Source of the DNA: an uncultured Lachnospiraceae bacterium
Lineage (GTDB): Bacteria > Bacillota > Clostridia > Lachnospirales > Lachnospiraceae
Reading direction: 5' to 3'
DNA length: 64,000 bases
Assembly: GCA_910585635.1 (NCBI GenBank)
Contig: CAJUFE010000005.1
Location: 1-64,000 of the forward strand
Under the pieces are notes generated by a model, which was given only the letters and a program-made list of their open reading frames with translations, was not told the DNA's origin and ran no database searches. Below are positions 24,970 to 33,209 of the stretch, piece by piece. The position numbers and the translations under genes were made by a program. Every line of letters starts with the position of its first letter. Position 1 is the stretch's first letter.

Positions 24970-25557
24970 ATGATGAAGAAATGGATGCAGGCAGCAGTGG
25001 TCGGCGCGTTAGCCGTATGTTTAGCGAGCTGTGGAGGAAAGAACGAGGAGCAGGGGGCAGGGACTGCCCAGACGGAGGCCACCACAGAGGCCAAAGAGAG
25101 CCAGGACCCAGGGACCCAGGAGAGCCAGGGGGCAGAGCCTTCGGCGGCAGAAGGGGAGGAAGAGATCCCCAATCCCTTTGTGGAGCAGGAGAAGGCAGAG
25201 GATCTAAAGGCCGTGGAGGTGAGCATGGACGCGCCGGAGGGGGCTTTGGATGTGAAGTATTACCTCATCGATGATGAGATCGCGGAGATCACCTTTACCC
25301 TGGAGGATAACAAGTATTCCTACAGGGGCGCGGCCCACGCGGAGGATTTTGCGGGGATCTTTGAAGAGTTTGAAGAGGATGTGACGGCATTGTCCGACTG
25401 CGGGGCCGATGAGGACCTGATCATAAAGACCACAGTGAGCGGCGGAAGGCTGGCCAGCTGGTCCAAGAATGGGGCCAAGTATACCTTATATACTCCTTCT
25501 ACCGTGGCGGACGAGGATCTGTTCACCTTGTGCATCGAGCTGATCGGGAAGAATTGA
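24970..25557 (+). CDS. Lipoprotein of unknown function
   Basis: About 195 residues beginning MMKKWMQAAVVGALAVCLASC, a type II signal peptide with lipobox LASC. A Glu/Thr/Ser-rich linker of about 50 residues follows, then a small domain (VSMDAPEGALDVKYYLIDDEIAEITFTLEDN ... CIELIGKN) that I do not recognise. ATG 24970 is preferred because GAGGAAAG lies upstream; an earlier in-frame ATG at 24949 overlaps the ClC gene by 11 bases and would put charged residues before the signal peptide. It sits directly downstream of the ClC channel and is likely co-transcribed. Confidence 0.75.
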   Translation: MMKKWMQAAVVGALAVCLASCGGKNEEQGAGTAQTEATTEAKESQDPGTQESQGAEPSAAEGEEEIPNPFVEQEKAEDLKAVEVSMDAPEGALDVKYYLIDDEIAEITFTLEDNKYSYRGAAHAEDFAGIFEEFEEDVTALSDCGADEDLIIKTTVSGGRLASWSKNGAKYTLYTPSTVADEDLFTLCIELIGKN

Positions 25558-25653
25558 GACCGGATGGGGAGAACGCCATCGCCCACAGAACGGGTCAGGT
25601 GCTCTGCGCGCAGCGCCTGGTCACCTGTCGGATCGCGGCGGACAGGCGTGCCG

Positions 25654-25686
25654 CAAAAGGGCTGTTAGGAGCGTCTGGCCTTTTTG
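25654..25686 (+). terminator. Possible terminator
   Basis: CAAAAGG (25654-25660) can pair with CCTTTTTG (25679-25686), with a T run in the 3' arm. An additional GC-rich inverted sequence lies at about 25598-25630. Confidence 0.4.
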
Positions 25687-25736
25687 TGGCTGCGTGAGGT
25701 CTAAAGGGACAAACTGGAACAGGAGGGGATCGACAT

Positions 25737-27734
25737 ATGGCACTATATGATTACAGCCGTGCGCTAAAGGCTGGGAAGAAGCGATACCAGGCGTCTCTGT
25801 CAAAGGGTGAGCACCCCTATCTGCCGGTGCTGGATGATATCCTTTCCTACACGGATATCGTGTCAGAGGTGGATATCGGCCTGGTGGATATCCCGCTGAG
25901 CCGTATCGTAGGGACCAAGACCCAGGGGCGGACGAATGCATTTGCAGGGAATTTCATGCCCCTTATGGAAGAGCATACAGAGTTTGCCGCCAAATGGGCG
26001 GCGCTCTTTGACCACCAGGCAGAGGAGGGGATACACGACCCGATCGTAGCCTATGAGTTCATGAACAAGTACTATGTCATGGAGGGGAACAAGCGGGTCA
26101 GCGTCTTAAAGTATGTGGGCGCCTTCAGCATCATGGGCACCGTGACCCGCCTGCTGCCCAGGCGCAGTGAGGAGAAGGAAAATAAGCTGTACTATGAGTT
26201 CCTGGATTTCTACCAGGTATCCTTTAACTGTGATGTCTGGTTCAGCAAAGAGGGGAGCTACAAGCGGCTCATAGACGCCATGGGCCTGGAGCCGGATCAG
26301 GTCTGGGACGACGATACCCGGTCCTATTTTAAGGCGGTCTATGACCGGTTCACTAAGGTCTTTGAGGGCCGGGGCGGCAATGCCTTAGGGCTGACCTGCT
26401 CGGACGCGTTCCTTATCTACGTGGAGATCTTTGACTATGAGACCATAAAGGAGCGGACGGAAGGACAGATCCAGAAGGACCTGGATAAGATCTGGCAGGA
26501 GCTGACCTTAAAGGCCAAGGGCGGCCATGTGGCCCTGGTGGAGCAGCCGGAGGAGGTGCGCCAGCCCTCGGGCCTGATGAAGCTGCTATCTCCGGGGAAG
26601 GAGGATCACTTAAAGCGGGCGAAAGCGTCCTCCAGACGAGGGGACGGGGCATCCGGCATCGCGTTCATCTATGAGAAGACACCGGAGACCTCCAGCTGGA
26701 CCTATGGACATGAGCTGGGAAGGCTTTATCTGGAGGAGGCGCTGGGAGGCGACCGGACGATCTTGCGCTATGACGGGGCGGACACCGACGCGAGAGCGGA
26801 GGAGGCGATCCTGGAGGCGATCCGCGAGGGCTGCCAGATCATCTTCACCACCACGCCCAGGATGATCCAGGCCAGCGTGAAGGCGGCGGTCCAGTATCCC
26901 CAGGTGAAGATCTTGAACTGTAATGTGAACACCTCCTATTCCTCGGTGCGGACCTACTACGGCAGGATGTACGAGGCGAAATTCCTTATGGGCGCGATCG
27001 CTGCTGCCATGGCCAGGCTGGACGACTTAGGGTATATCGCCGATTACCCGATCTATGGCTCCCTTGCCAATGTGAACGCCTTTGCCATGGGAGCCCGGAT
27101 GATCGATCCCCGGTCCAGGATCCATCTGAAGTGGAAATCAGCTAAGGACCGTAATGGATTGGAAGAGCTGAAGGAGGAAGGGGTCACCTATATCTCGGCA
27201 GATGACATGATCACGCCCGATTCCCCGGCCAGAGAGTTCGGCCTGTTCCATCGGGAGCCGGACGGGAGCCTGATAAACATCGCCACGCCGATCTGGCATT
27301 GGGGGAAATTCTATGAACAGATCATCAGGCAGATGGGCCAGAGCGGCATGAACAGCTCGGAGACAAAGGGCAAGATCGCGGTGAACTACTGGTGGGGCAT
27401 GTCGGCCGGTGTGATCGACATCATCTGCTCCAAGAATCTGCCCCAGGGGACGAAGCGGCTGATCACCTTCCTCAGCCAGTCGATCCAGTCGGGCAGCTTC
27501 CACCCATTTTCCACCATCTGCTCCCAGGACGGGATCTGCCGCTGTAAGGAGGATCAAAAGCTGAGCCCTAAGGAGATCGTCACTATGGACTGGCTGGCCG
27601 ATAATGTACTGGGATCTGTTCCTAAGATGCAGGAGCTGACCGAGGAGGCTAAGGAGCTGGTGAAGCTCCAGGGGATCGACCTGGGAGAGACGGAAAAAAG
27701 GATACCGGGGCAAAGCCGGAAGGATGAGCGATGA
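25737..27734 (+). CDS. ParB-like N-terminal domain fused to a BMP/Med-type substrate-binding domain
   Basis: A 665-residue protein without signal peptide or membrane helix. Residues about 45-130 (VDIPLSRIVGTKTQGR ... YVMEGNKRVSVLKYVGA) resemble the ParB/Srx N-terminal fold: an opening strand, a variable loop, and a GNKRVSVL segment at the place of the nucleotide-binding box. Residues from about 305 to 620 (GIAFIYEKTPETSSWTYGHE ... NYWWGMSAGVID) match the BMP/PnrA-like periplasmic-binding fold, which binds nucleosides in lipoproteins and in the Med regulator. The cytoplasmic placement and the fusion are unusual. A nucleoside- or stress-sensing regulator is a guess. The metallophosphoesterase gene follows closely. 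Confidence 0.7.
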   Translation: MALYDYSRALKAGKKRYQASLSKGEHPYLPVLDDILSYTDIVSEVDIGLVDIPLSRIVGTKTQGRTNAFAGNFMPLMEEHTEFAAKWAALFDHQAEEGIHDPIVAYEFMNKYYVMEGNKRVSVLKYVGAFSIMGTVTRLLPRRSEEKENKLYYEFLDFYQVSFNCDVWFSKEGSYKRLIDAMGLEPDQVWDDDTRSYFKAVYDRFTKVFEGRGGNALGLTCSDAFLIYVEIFDYETIKERTEGQIQKDLDKIWQELTLKAKGGHVALVEQPEEVRQPSGLMKLLSPGKEDHLKRAKASSRRGDGASGIAFIYEKTPETSSWTYGHELGRLYLEEALGGDRTILRYDGADTDARAEEAILEAIREGCQIIFTTTPRMIQASVKAAVQYPQVKILNCNVNTSYSSVRTYYGRMYEAKFLMGAIAAAMARLDDLGYIADYPIYGSLANVNAFAMGARMIDPRSRIHLKWKSAKDRNGLEELKEEGVTYISADDMITPDSPAREFGLFHREPDGSLINIATPIWHWGKFYEQIIRQMGQSGMNSSETKGKIAVNYWWGMSAGVIDIICSKNLPQGTKRLITFLSQSIQSGSFHPFSTICSQDGICRCKEDQKLSPKEIVTMDWLADNVLGSVPKMQELTEEAKELVKLQGIDLGETEKRIPGQSRKDER

Positions 27735-27797
27735 GCCGCGGTGACTGCCTGGATGGAGCTGGGCGGTCCCTGGCGGAGAAAGGGAACTGCTGTGGGC

Positions 27798-28400
27798 ATG
27801 AAGATCCTTGTGGTAGCAGATGAAGAATCGAAGTATCTATATGACTATTACGAGCCGGGCCGGCTGGAGGATATCGACCTGATCCTATCCTGCGGCGACA
27901 TCGCGCCCGGCTACCTGTCCTTTCTGGTCACCATGTCCCATGCGCCGGTGCTGTATGTAAAGGGCAACCATGACCGGTACAGCGAGGCGGATGATATGGG
28001 CGGCTGTATCTGTGTGGAGGATGATATCTACGTCTACCGGGGCATCCGGATCCTGGGGCTGGGCGGCTCCATGCGGTATCAGCCCCAGGCAGCCGGCCAG
28101 TATACGGAGTGGGAGATGAGCATGCGGATCTTCCGCCTGGGCTGGAAGCTGCTCTGGTATAAAGGGTTCGATATCCTGCTGACCCACGCCCCGGCCTACC
28201 AGCTCAATGACATGGAGGATCTTCCCCACCGGGGGTTCAAGAGCTTCTTAAAGCTGATCGACCGGTATCATCCCCGGCTCTTCATCCACGGCCATATCCA
28301 TGCCACCTATGGGAGCTGCTTTAAGCGGCTGGATGCCTATAACGGGACTACGGTGGTCAATGGGTATGAGCGGTATGTGATCGAGTATCCGGAGGGGTGA
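27798..28400 (+). CDS. Calcineurin-like metallophosphoesterase
   Basis: A 200-residue cytosolic phosphoesterase with the di-metal site motifs SCGDIAPGYL (GD), KGNHDRY (GNHD), LTHAP and IHGHIHATYG (GH-x-H). The substrate class cannot be read; members hydrolyse phosphodiesters or phosphomonoesters. ATG 27798 gives the expected beginning MKILVVADEE and has GAAAGGGAA upstream; earlier in-frame codons overlap the ribosome site. It lies 63 bases after the ParB-like/BMP gene and is likely in the same operon. Confidence 0.85.
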   Translation: MKILVVADEESKYLYDYYEPGRLEDIDLILSCGDIAPGYLSFLVTMSHAPVLYVKGNHDRYSEADDMGGCICVEDDIYVYRGIRILGLGGSMRYQPQAAGQYTEWEMSMRIFRLGWKLLWYKGFDILLTHAPAYQLNDMEDLPHRGFKSFLKLIDRYHPRLFIHGHIHATYGSCFKRLDAYNGTTVVNGYERYVIEYPEG

Positions 28401-28425
28401 TGGGGGTATCGGATGAGCGGGCAGG

Positions 28426-28755
28426 TCAGAAGCTATATTTTTCACGGCGTTTGCAGGCCTCTTTATAAACTTGTTCATCTGCTCGTGCTGAGATCACGAT
28501 GATCCTCATGGTAGTCTCGGTCTTTTCGAGCTTGTAGACAACACGGATGCCCAAGTCCAGAAATTTGATCTTTAAAAGATTTGTAAGGTTGATCCCATTT
28601 TTATTGCCGAGGGGCTTGCCATAGCCGCCCTGAAAAGCGGGAAGAGGGTTCTGGCTCACTTTGCGTATGCCTTTCAGGATCTGGATCTGGGAAGAGCGGT
28701 CCAGCTTTTTAAGATCATTTTTTGCCTCTTCAAGAAATACGATCTGCCAGCTCAT
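28426..28755 (-). CDS. RelE/ParE-family toxin
   Basis: A 109-residue basic protein beginning MSWQIVFLEEAKNDLKKLD, typical of the RelE/ParE superfamily, with GIRVVYKLEKTETTMRIIVISARAD forming the central sheet and a C-terminal KREKYSF. RelE toxins cleave mRNA on the ribosome, ParE toxins act on gyrase; the sequence does not settle which. It overlaps the antitoxin gene by four bases (ATGA), the standard antitoxin-first order. The spacing and promoter suggest an intact module. Confidence 0.85.
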   Translation of the reverse strand: MSWQIVFLEEAKNDLKKLDRSSQIQILKGIRKVSQNPLPAFQGGYGKPLGNKNGINLTNLLKIKFLDLGIRVVYKLEKTETTMRIIVISARADEQVYKEACKRREKYSF

Positions 28756-29075
28756 TGTATCCGTATATCCTCCGTTTCTTCCAGGTCTGCTTCGCTGAGA
28801 CCAAGATCTTCCATAACGGACCGGAAGGAAAGGGCAGGTTTCCCCTGGCTCTCTTCCATACGCCTGTTGGCTTCCAGAAGGAGTGTGTAGTCTTCTTCGA
28901 TCTCCGCAAGGCGGGCATATTCGTCCGGGGAGAGGATGACCGCAGAAGGCTGGTTGTTTTTGAGGACGATCAGCTGGCGTTCGGAGTGGAGCCGATCGAA
29001 GATCCGGGAAGCCTGACCACGGTTGAATTGTGTGATAGGGACAAGGCTTTGTAATAAGTCAGTTGTAAATGCCAT
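28752..29075 (-). CDS. Phd/YefM-family antitoxin
   Basis: A 107-residue acidic protein. Its N-terminal half VPITQFNRGQASRIFDRL ... LIVLKNNQPSAVILSPDEYARL is the Phd/YefM DNA-binding fold, and the C-terminal tail is the likely toxin-neutralising part. CAGGAGG lies before its ATG on the minus strand. Such antitoxins repress their own promoter together with the toxin, and the promoter at 29111-29139 is the likely target. Confidence 0.87.
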   Translation of the reverse strand: MAFTTDLLQSLVPITQFNRGQASRIFDRLHSERQLIVLKNNQPSAVILSPDEYARLAEIEEDYTLLLEANRRMEESQGKPALSFRSVMEDLGLSEADLEETEDIRIQ

Positions 29076-29110
29076 AAGAAAATACCTCCTGAAACGGGTT
29101 TGATACCTAT

Positions 29111-29139
29111 ATTATAAGGAGTATGGGAGAAAATATCAA
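29111..29139 (-). promoter_or_regulatory. Promoter of the toxin-antitoxin pair
   Basis: On the minus strand: TTGATA (29134-29139), 17-base spacer, TATAAT (29111-29116), about 36 bases before the antitoxin start. Confidence 0.8.
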
Positions 29140-29296
29140 TAAGTAGAAGAGGGATCATCGCTAAAAAAACATTACTATTTATCGTCATATGATCGGATCC
29201 AGAAAAAGATGGCAGATCCTATGGAGCATGAGGATCGGTGTGGTCTGCTCAAGGGATCACAAGGGACAAGATAGAGAAGGACAGGAACGACAGTCT

Positions 29297-30175
29297 ATGA
29301 GACGGTATGTATATGATGTGAGTGGGGATGCCCGTGGCAATGCTTTTTTGCTGCGGGGATCGGAGAACCTGCTCTTTGACACAGGGATGGCCTGGTGCGG
29401 CAGGCGGATGGTGGAGCGGATAAAGGAGCAGCTGCAGGGGGAAAGCCTGGACGCGGTGTTCCTCACCCATTCCCACTACGATCATGTTTCCGGGGTCCCC
29501 TTCATCCGGGAGGCCTGGCCCAATGTGAAGGTGATGATCGCGCCCCACGGGAAGGCGGTGCTGGAAAAGGAGTCGGCCCGCAAGGTGATGCGTAAGATGA
29601 ACGCAGCCGCCGCTAAGATGCGGGGACTGGAGCCGGTGCCGTATGATGAGCGGCTTTTGTGGGCGGATGAGGCCATGGAGGACGGGCAGAGGGAAGATCT
29701 TGGGGAATGGCATGTGACGGCGCTGGAAGCACCGGGCCATACCAGGGACTGCACGTCCTTTGTGATCGGCCGGGACGGATATGAGGAGACCATGATGCTC
29801 TGCTGTGAGACTGCCGGGGTCTACATGGAGGGGTACGGGTTCCTGCCCTGCTTCCTCATCGGAGTGGAGGAGACCCTCCGCTCCATCGAGAAGATGGAGC
29901 AGGTGGGGGCCGATATCCTCTTCGGGATCCACAGCGGCTATCTGGACCGGGAGGAGATCCCCGATATCTGGGCGCGGTGCAAGGAAGATACCATAAGGGC
30001 CAGAGAACGGATGGAGGCTGTGCTGGCACAGACCGAGGATGTGGACCGGCAGATCCGCAGCCTGGCCGCCGATTATTGGCCGGAATGCATCGGGGTGTAC
30101 CAGCCCTATGAGGCCTATGCGGTGAACATGGGACACATGCTGGCCAGTGTAGAACGGGAGATGGCAGGCAGGTGA
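29297..30175 (+). CDS. Metallo-beta-lactamase-fold hydrolase
   Basis: A 292-residue soluble protein with the metal-binding motif THSHYDHVSG, then APGHTRDC and a late FGIHSGY histidine, the normal MBL-fold ligands. It is likely a hydrolase of the glyoxalase-II/RNase-Z-like superfamily, but the substrate is unknown. The C-terminal 80 residues are helical and specific to the subgroup. ATG 29297 begins MRRYVYDVSGDARGNAF, a natural start for the fold; an ATG at 29189 in frame would add 36 residues of low-quality sequence. Confidence 0.82.
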   Translation: MRRYVYDVSGDARGNAFLLRGSENLLFDTGMAWCGRRMVERIKEQLQGESLDAVFLTHSHYDHVSGVPFIREAWPNVKVMIAPHGKAVLEKESARKVMRKMNAAAAKMRGLEPVPYDERLLWADEAMEDGQREDLGEWHVTALEAPGHTRDCTSFVIGRDGYEETMMLCCETAGVYMEGYGFLPCFLIGVEETLRSIEKMEQVGADILFGIHSGYLDREEIPDIWARCKEDTIRARERMEAVLAQTEDVDRQIRSLAADYWPECIGVYQPYEAYAVNMGHMLASVEREMAGR

Positions 30176-30290
30176 GCCCGCAGCGTCTGAGACGGCATGG
30201 TCGGGACCAGAGGCCTGGCTCTGTGTGGTCGTGACCTCTGCCCGGTCGGCACCGAGATCCGGGATGATCTGCCGACACCGGGGGTCTGTG

Positions 30291-31460
30291 TCATTCTGTT
30301 ACAAATACATAGCTGGCAGTGCCGTAAAAGCCGTTCTGCCCGGCAGATCCCTCTTCCCATTCCGCGAAGACCTCATAGATCTTGCCGGATTCCAGCTCCA
30401 GAAAAGAAAAAGGTGGATAGCAGGTGACGATCGCCTGCTCTTTTGCTGTGTCCGGATCCTGGGCAGCCTGGCTGTCCCACTGCCGGACGGTCAGGCTGTC
30501 CGGGGGGAGCCTGGTATCAAAGGTATAGAGGACCTGATCCATCCCCTGATAACGGGGCAATGTGAGCCGGGGGACTGTCTCCATGGCCGCGGCCGCCAGC
30601 GGCCCCATGCCGCAGGCCACGATCCCGGTCCCCTGGTCTGTTCCCGGAACGGTCACATTCCAGGAATAGGATCCGGCGGGCACCTCAAAACAGGACAATG
30701 TGCTGGAGAGCGCATCCTGTAAGCAGAGGGCAGGCGCGGAGGTCAAGAGGAGATCCTCATGGCCGGCCTCCGCGCCGGTCGTGCCGTAGCCCGAGCCGTC
30801 TGTCCCAGTCGTGCCGTAGCCCGAGCCGCCTGTCCCGGTCGTCCCGGAGCCCACGCCGCCTGTCCCGCCCGCCCCGGAGCCCGAGCCGTCTGTTCCAACG
30901 GTCCCGGAGTCCGCGCCAGCCAGGACCCGGTCGATAAAGCTCTGGACATCCTCCTCGCGGATATCGATATACAGGTCCTCATCCTGCACGGACACCAGCC
31001 GGACATACATGGGCGGGCTGTCAGGACCCGCGCCGCCCATTAAAAGGAAGAACTGGTCGTCGATCTCGAAATGCAGGATATAAAGGCCAGATCCCACATC
31101 CCTTTGGGCATATCCCGCAAGGTCATCCCAGGACAGCGCATCCCCCTTTTCTGCCAGCTCCAGCACCCGGTCAAGGGTCAGGGGTGTGGCCGGATCCGGG
31201 AGATCTTGCTCCCGGCCATGATCGTTGCCCCCGATGTTCCCTTCTGGCGGTCCACCCTCTGTCATCTCGTTAGTTTCCATCACGCGATCCGCAGCTGTAA
31301 CGGCAGTGCTTTCCGAAGACCCGGCCTCTGCGCCGGTCGTGCCGCAGCCCGCGCCGTCTGTCCCGGTCGTCCCGCAGCCGGTGCAGGATATCACAGCGAT
31401 CGAAAACGCTGTGAACGCTATGGTGGTAAAGGGCCATTTGAGTCTGATGATCGAATGCAT
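30291..31460 (-). CDS. Lipoprotein with duplicated Gly/Thr-rich linker
   Basis: A 389-residue exported protein. The N-terminus MHSIIRLKWPFTTIAFTAFS leads to a probable lipobox near ISCTGC. The first linker has the pattern CGTTGTDGAGCGTTGAEAG. A very similar pattern, YGTTGTDGSGYGTTGAEAG, returns in the middle of the protein between two domains that I do not recognise: the first includes LYILHFEIDDQFFLL and the second ends SFLELESGKIYEVFAEWEE. The start is the ATG at 31460 on the minus strand because GGAGGAAG lies immediately before it. The repeat appears to be a copied linker. The convergent MBL gene ends 115 bases away. Confidence 0.7.
   Translation of the reverse strand: MHSIIRLKWPFTTIAFTAFSIAVISCTGCGTTGTDGAGCGTTGAEAGSSESTAVTAADRVMETNEMTEGGPPEGNIGGNDHGREQDLPDPATPLTLDRVLELAEKGDALSWDDLAGYAQRDVGSGLYILHFEIDDQFFLLMGGAGPDSPPMYVRLVSVQDEDLYIDIREEDVQSFIDRVLAGADSGTVGTDGSGSGAGGTGGVGSGTTGTGGSGYGTTGTDGSGYGTTGAEAGHEDLLLTSAPALCLQDALSSTLSCFEVPAGSYSWNVTVPGTDQGTGIVACGMGPLAAAAMETVPRLTLPRYQGMDQVLYTFDTRLPPDSLTVRQWDSQAAQDPDTAKEQAIVTCYPPFSFLELESGKIYEVFAEWEEGSAGQNGFYGTASYVFVTE
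30770..30905. repeat. Tandem repeats encoding GSGYGTTG-type linker
   Basis: The plus strand repeats CCGGTCGTGCCGTAGCCCGA-type units about every 36 bases within the minus-strand lipoprotein gene. A related pair of units occurs again at about 31325-31385, near the signal peptide end. Confidence 0.75.
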
Positions 31461-31772
31461 ATCTTCCTCCATTCTTTGCATGATCTGCTGTCGTGCCTTT
31501 GTAGATCTTTATCTGTTGTAAGCTTTTTGATCATTTCTTATTGTGAAGATCCATCGCCGGATAGCCCCATTATACTATGGACTTATTGCATCCCTCTCAC
31601 ATTTTTCTTAAGATCTTCTTACAGATCTCCCGCGGATCCGACCATCATGCTGACAGGATCAAAAGACCCTTTGACCCCGACATCCGTATCATGTATTATA
31701 GAAAGAAAAAGATCCAGACCCGATCCCGATAAGGGGTATGGCATTTTGGACCGCACAAGGAGGACTACGACC

Positions 31773-32879
31773 ATGATAAAAGTGATCGACATGCACTGCG
31801 ACACGATCGCAGAACTATATTACGCCACCGCCCCCACCGCTCGGCAGACAGCGGATGACCCGGCGCCCATCCACAGCCCGGCCCTGGAAAAGCGCCCTTC
31901 TATATTAGATGGTGATCTTCATGTGAACCTGGAGAAGATGGAAAAGGGCGGATACGGCCTGCAGAATTTTGCCCTGTTCACCCATCTGGAGCGGGTGGGG
32001 GAGCGGCCGTTTGAGTACTGTATGAAGCTGGCAGATATCTTTTTTCAGGAGATGGGGGCTCATGAAGACCGGATCGGGGTCGTGAGGAGCTGGCAGGATA
32101 TCCAGGAGAACTGGGAGAAGGGCAGGATGTCCGCCCTCCTCACGGTGGAGGAAGGGGGGGTCTGCCAGGGCGAGCTGGCCTTTTTGCGGATCCTTTACCA
32201 GCTGGGCGTCCGCATGATGACCCTGACCTGGAACTTTAAAAATGAGCTGGGCTGGCCCAACGGACGGCGGCAGACAGACCCGGAAAACAGCATCACCGTG
32301 CCGGATACGGAGCATGGGCTGACAGAGAAGGGCCTGGCATTTTTGGCCGAGATGGAGCGTCTGGGGATGATCGTGGATATCTCCCATCTCAATGACGCCG
32401 GGATATGGGATGTGTTCCACCATACCAAAAAGCCCTTTGTGGCCAGTCATTCTAACTGCCGCGCCTTAGCCTCCCATCCCCGGAACCTGACCGACGAGAT
32501 GATCCGTGCGCTGGCCGAGCGGGGCGGCGTAGCCGGGATCAATTTCTGTGCGGCCTTCCTGCGGGACGCGGGGGCAGAGGAGACCTATCAGCACCGGGCA
32601 AAAGACGGGACCAGGCCTGCAGGCGGGCAGAAGGAGGCCAGGGTCGCCTACATAAGGGATATGGTCCGCCATATCCGGCACATGGAGCAGATCGGAGGGA
32701 TCGGCGTGATCGGCCTGGGGACCGATTTTGACGGGATCGGGAACCAGGTGGAGATCCAGGATGCCTCCCAGATGCAGCTCTTAGCCCAGGCCATGGAGCA
32801 GGAGGGGTTCACCATCGGTGAGATCGAGGCGGTGTTCTATGGGAATGTGCTGCGGGTCTATAAGGAGATCCTGTCTTGA
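31773..32879 (+). CDS. Membrane dipeptidase, peptidase family M19
   Basis: A 368-residue zinc peptidase with the family's metal ligands in order: DMHCDTIAE (HxD), LLTVEEGG (bridging glutamate), ISHLND (histidine), ASHSNCRAL (histidine) and GLGTDFDGIG (aspartate). M19 enzymes cleave dipeptides, including those with D-residues. No signal peptide is visible, so it acts in the cytosol. ATG 31773 is preferred since AAGGAGG lies eight bases upstream; the long in-frame extension upstream overlaps the promoter region and the start of the opposite lipoprotein gene and is not plausible. Confidence 0.92.
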   Translation: MIKVIDMHCDTIAELYYATAPTARQTADDPAPIHSPALEKRPSILDGDLHVNLEKMEKGGYGLQNFALFTHLERVGERPFEYCMKLADIFFQEMGAHEDRIGVVRSWQDIQENWEKGRMSALLTVEEGGVCQGELAFLRILYQLGVRMMTLTWNFKNELGWPNGRRQTDPENSITVPDTEHGLTEKGLAFLAEMERLGMIVDISHLNDAGIWDVFHHTKKPFVASHSNCRALASHPRNLTDEMIRALAERGGVAGINFCAAFLRDAGAEETYQHRAKDGTRPAGGQKEARVAYIRDMVRHIRHMEQIGGIGVIGLGTDFDGIGNQVEIQDASQMQLLAQAMEQEGFTIGEIEAVFYGNVLRVYKEILS

Positions 32880-32884
32880 TGTGA

Positions 32885-33115
32885 CATGCCCCTCCCGGAG
32901 CGGACCCCTTGCGATATCTCTATGCGAGGACTCCCTGGCGTGGGTGTGAAAAGTAACGATATACGTTACTTTTCACGGCTACGCCGTTCACAGCAACAGA
33001 ATGCACACAAAATGGGCTGACCGCCCATTTTGGCGCTGCAACCCTCGGGTTTCTTGTGACCTTTGCTCACAAGAAACAACTCGCGGGATATTACCTGTGA
33101 AAAGTAACGATATAC
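32885..33115. repeat. Composite repeat region with three hairpins and 19-bp direct repeats
   Basis: CTCCCGGAGCGG at about 32888 is shared with the elements at 11429 and 35080. GTGAAAAGTAAC followed by GATATAC occurs at 32946-32964 and again at 33097-33115. Between them an element bounded by GTTACTTTTCAC (32965-32976) and GTGAAAAGTAAC (33097-33108) contains two perfect hairpins: CAAAATGGGC/GCCCATTTTG (33008-33032) and TTTCTTGTGA/TCACAAGAAA (33050-33075). The junction 32946-32976 is itself a perfect palindrome with 13-base arms. No gene is present. Confidence 0.8.
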
Positions 33116-33146
33116 ATGCTGATCTTGCAGGAAAATGTATGATCCA

Positions 33147-33175
33147 TTGACAAATTATGTGCAGGATGCTATCAT
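33147..33175 (+). promoter_or_regulatory. Strong promoter before the FMN-binding lipoprotein gene
   Basis: TTGACA (33147-33152), 17-base spacer, TATCAT (33170-33175) with an upstream TGC forming an extended -10. Confidence 0.8.
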
Positions 33176-33209
33176 GTATCTTGCTAAATACAATATAGTG
33201 AGGTGCGCT

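Noticed and set aside
31071..31772. N-terminal extension of the M19 dipeptidase
   Set aside because: It overlaps the opposite lipoprotein gene and a non-coding region; the strong ribosome site at 31758 sets the start at 31773.
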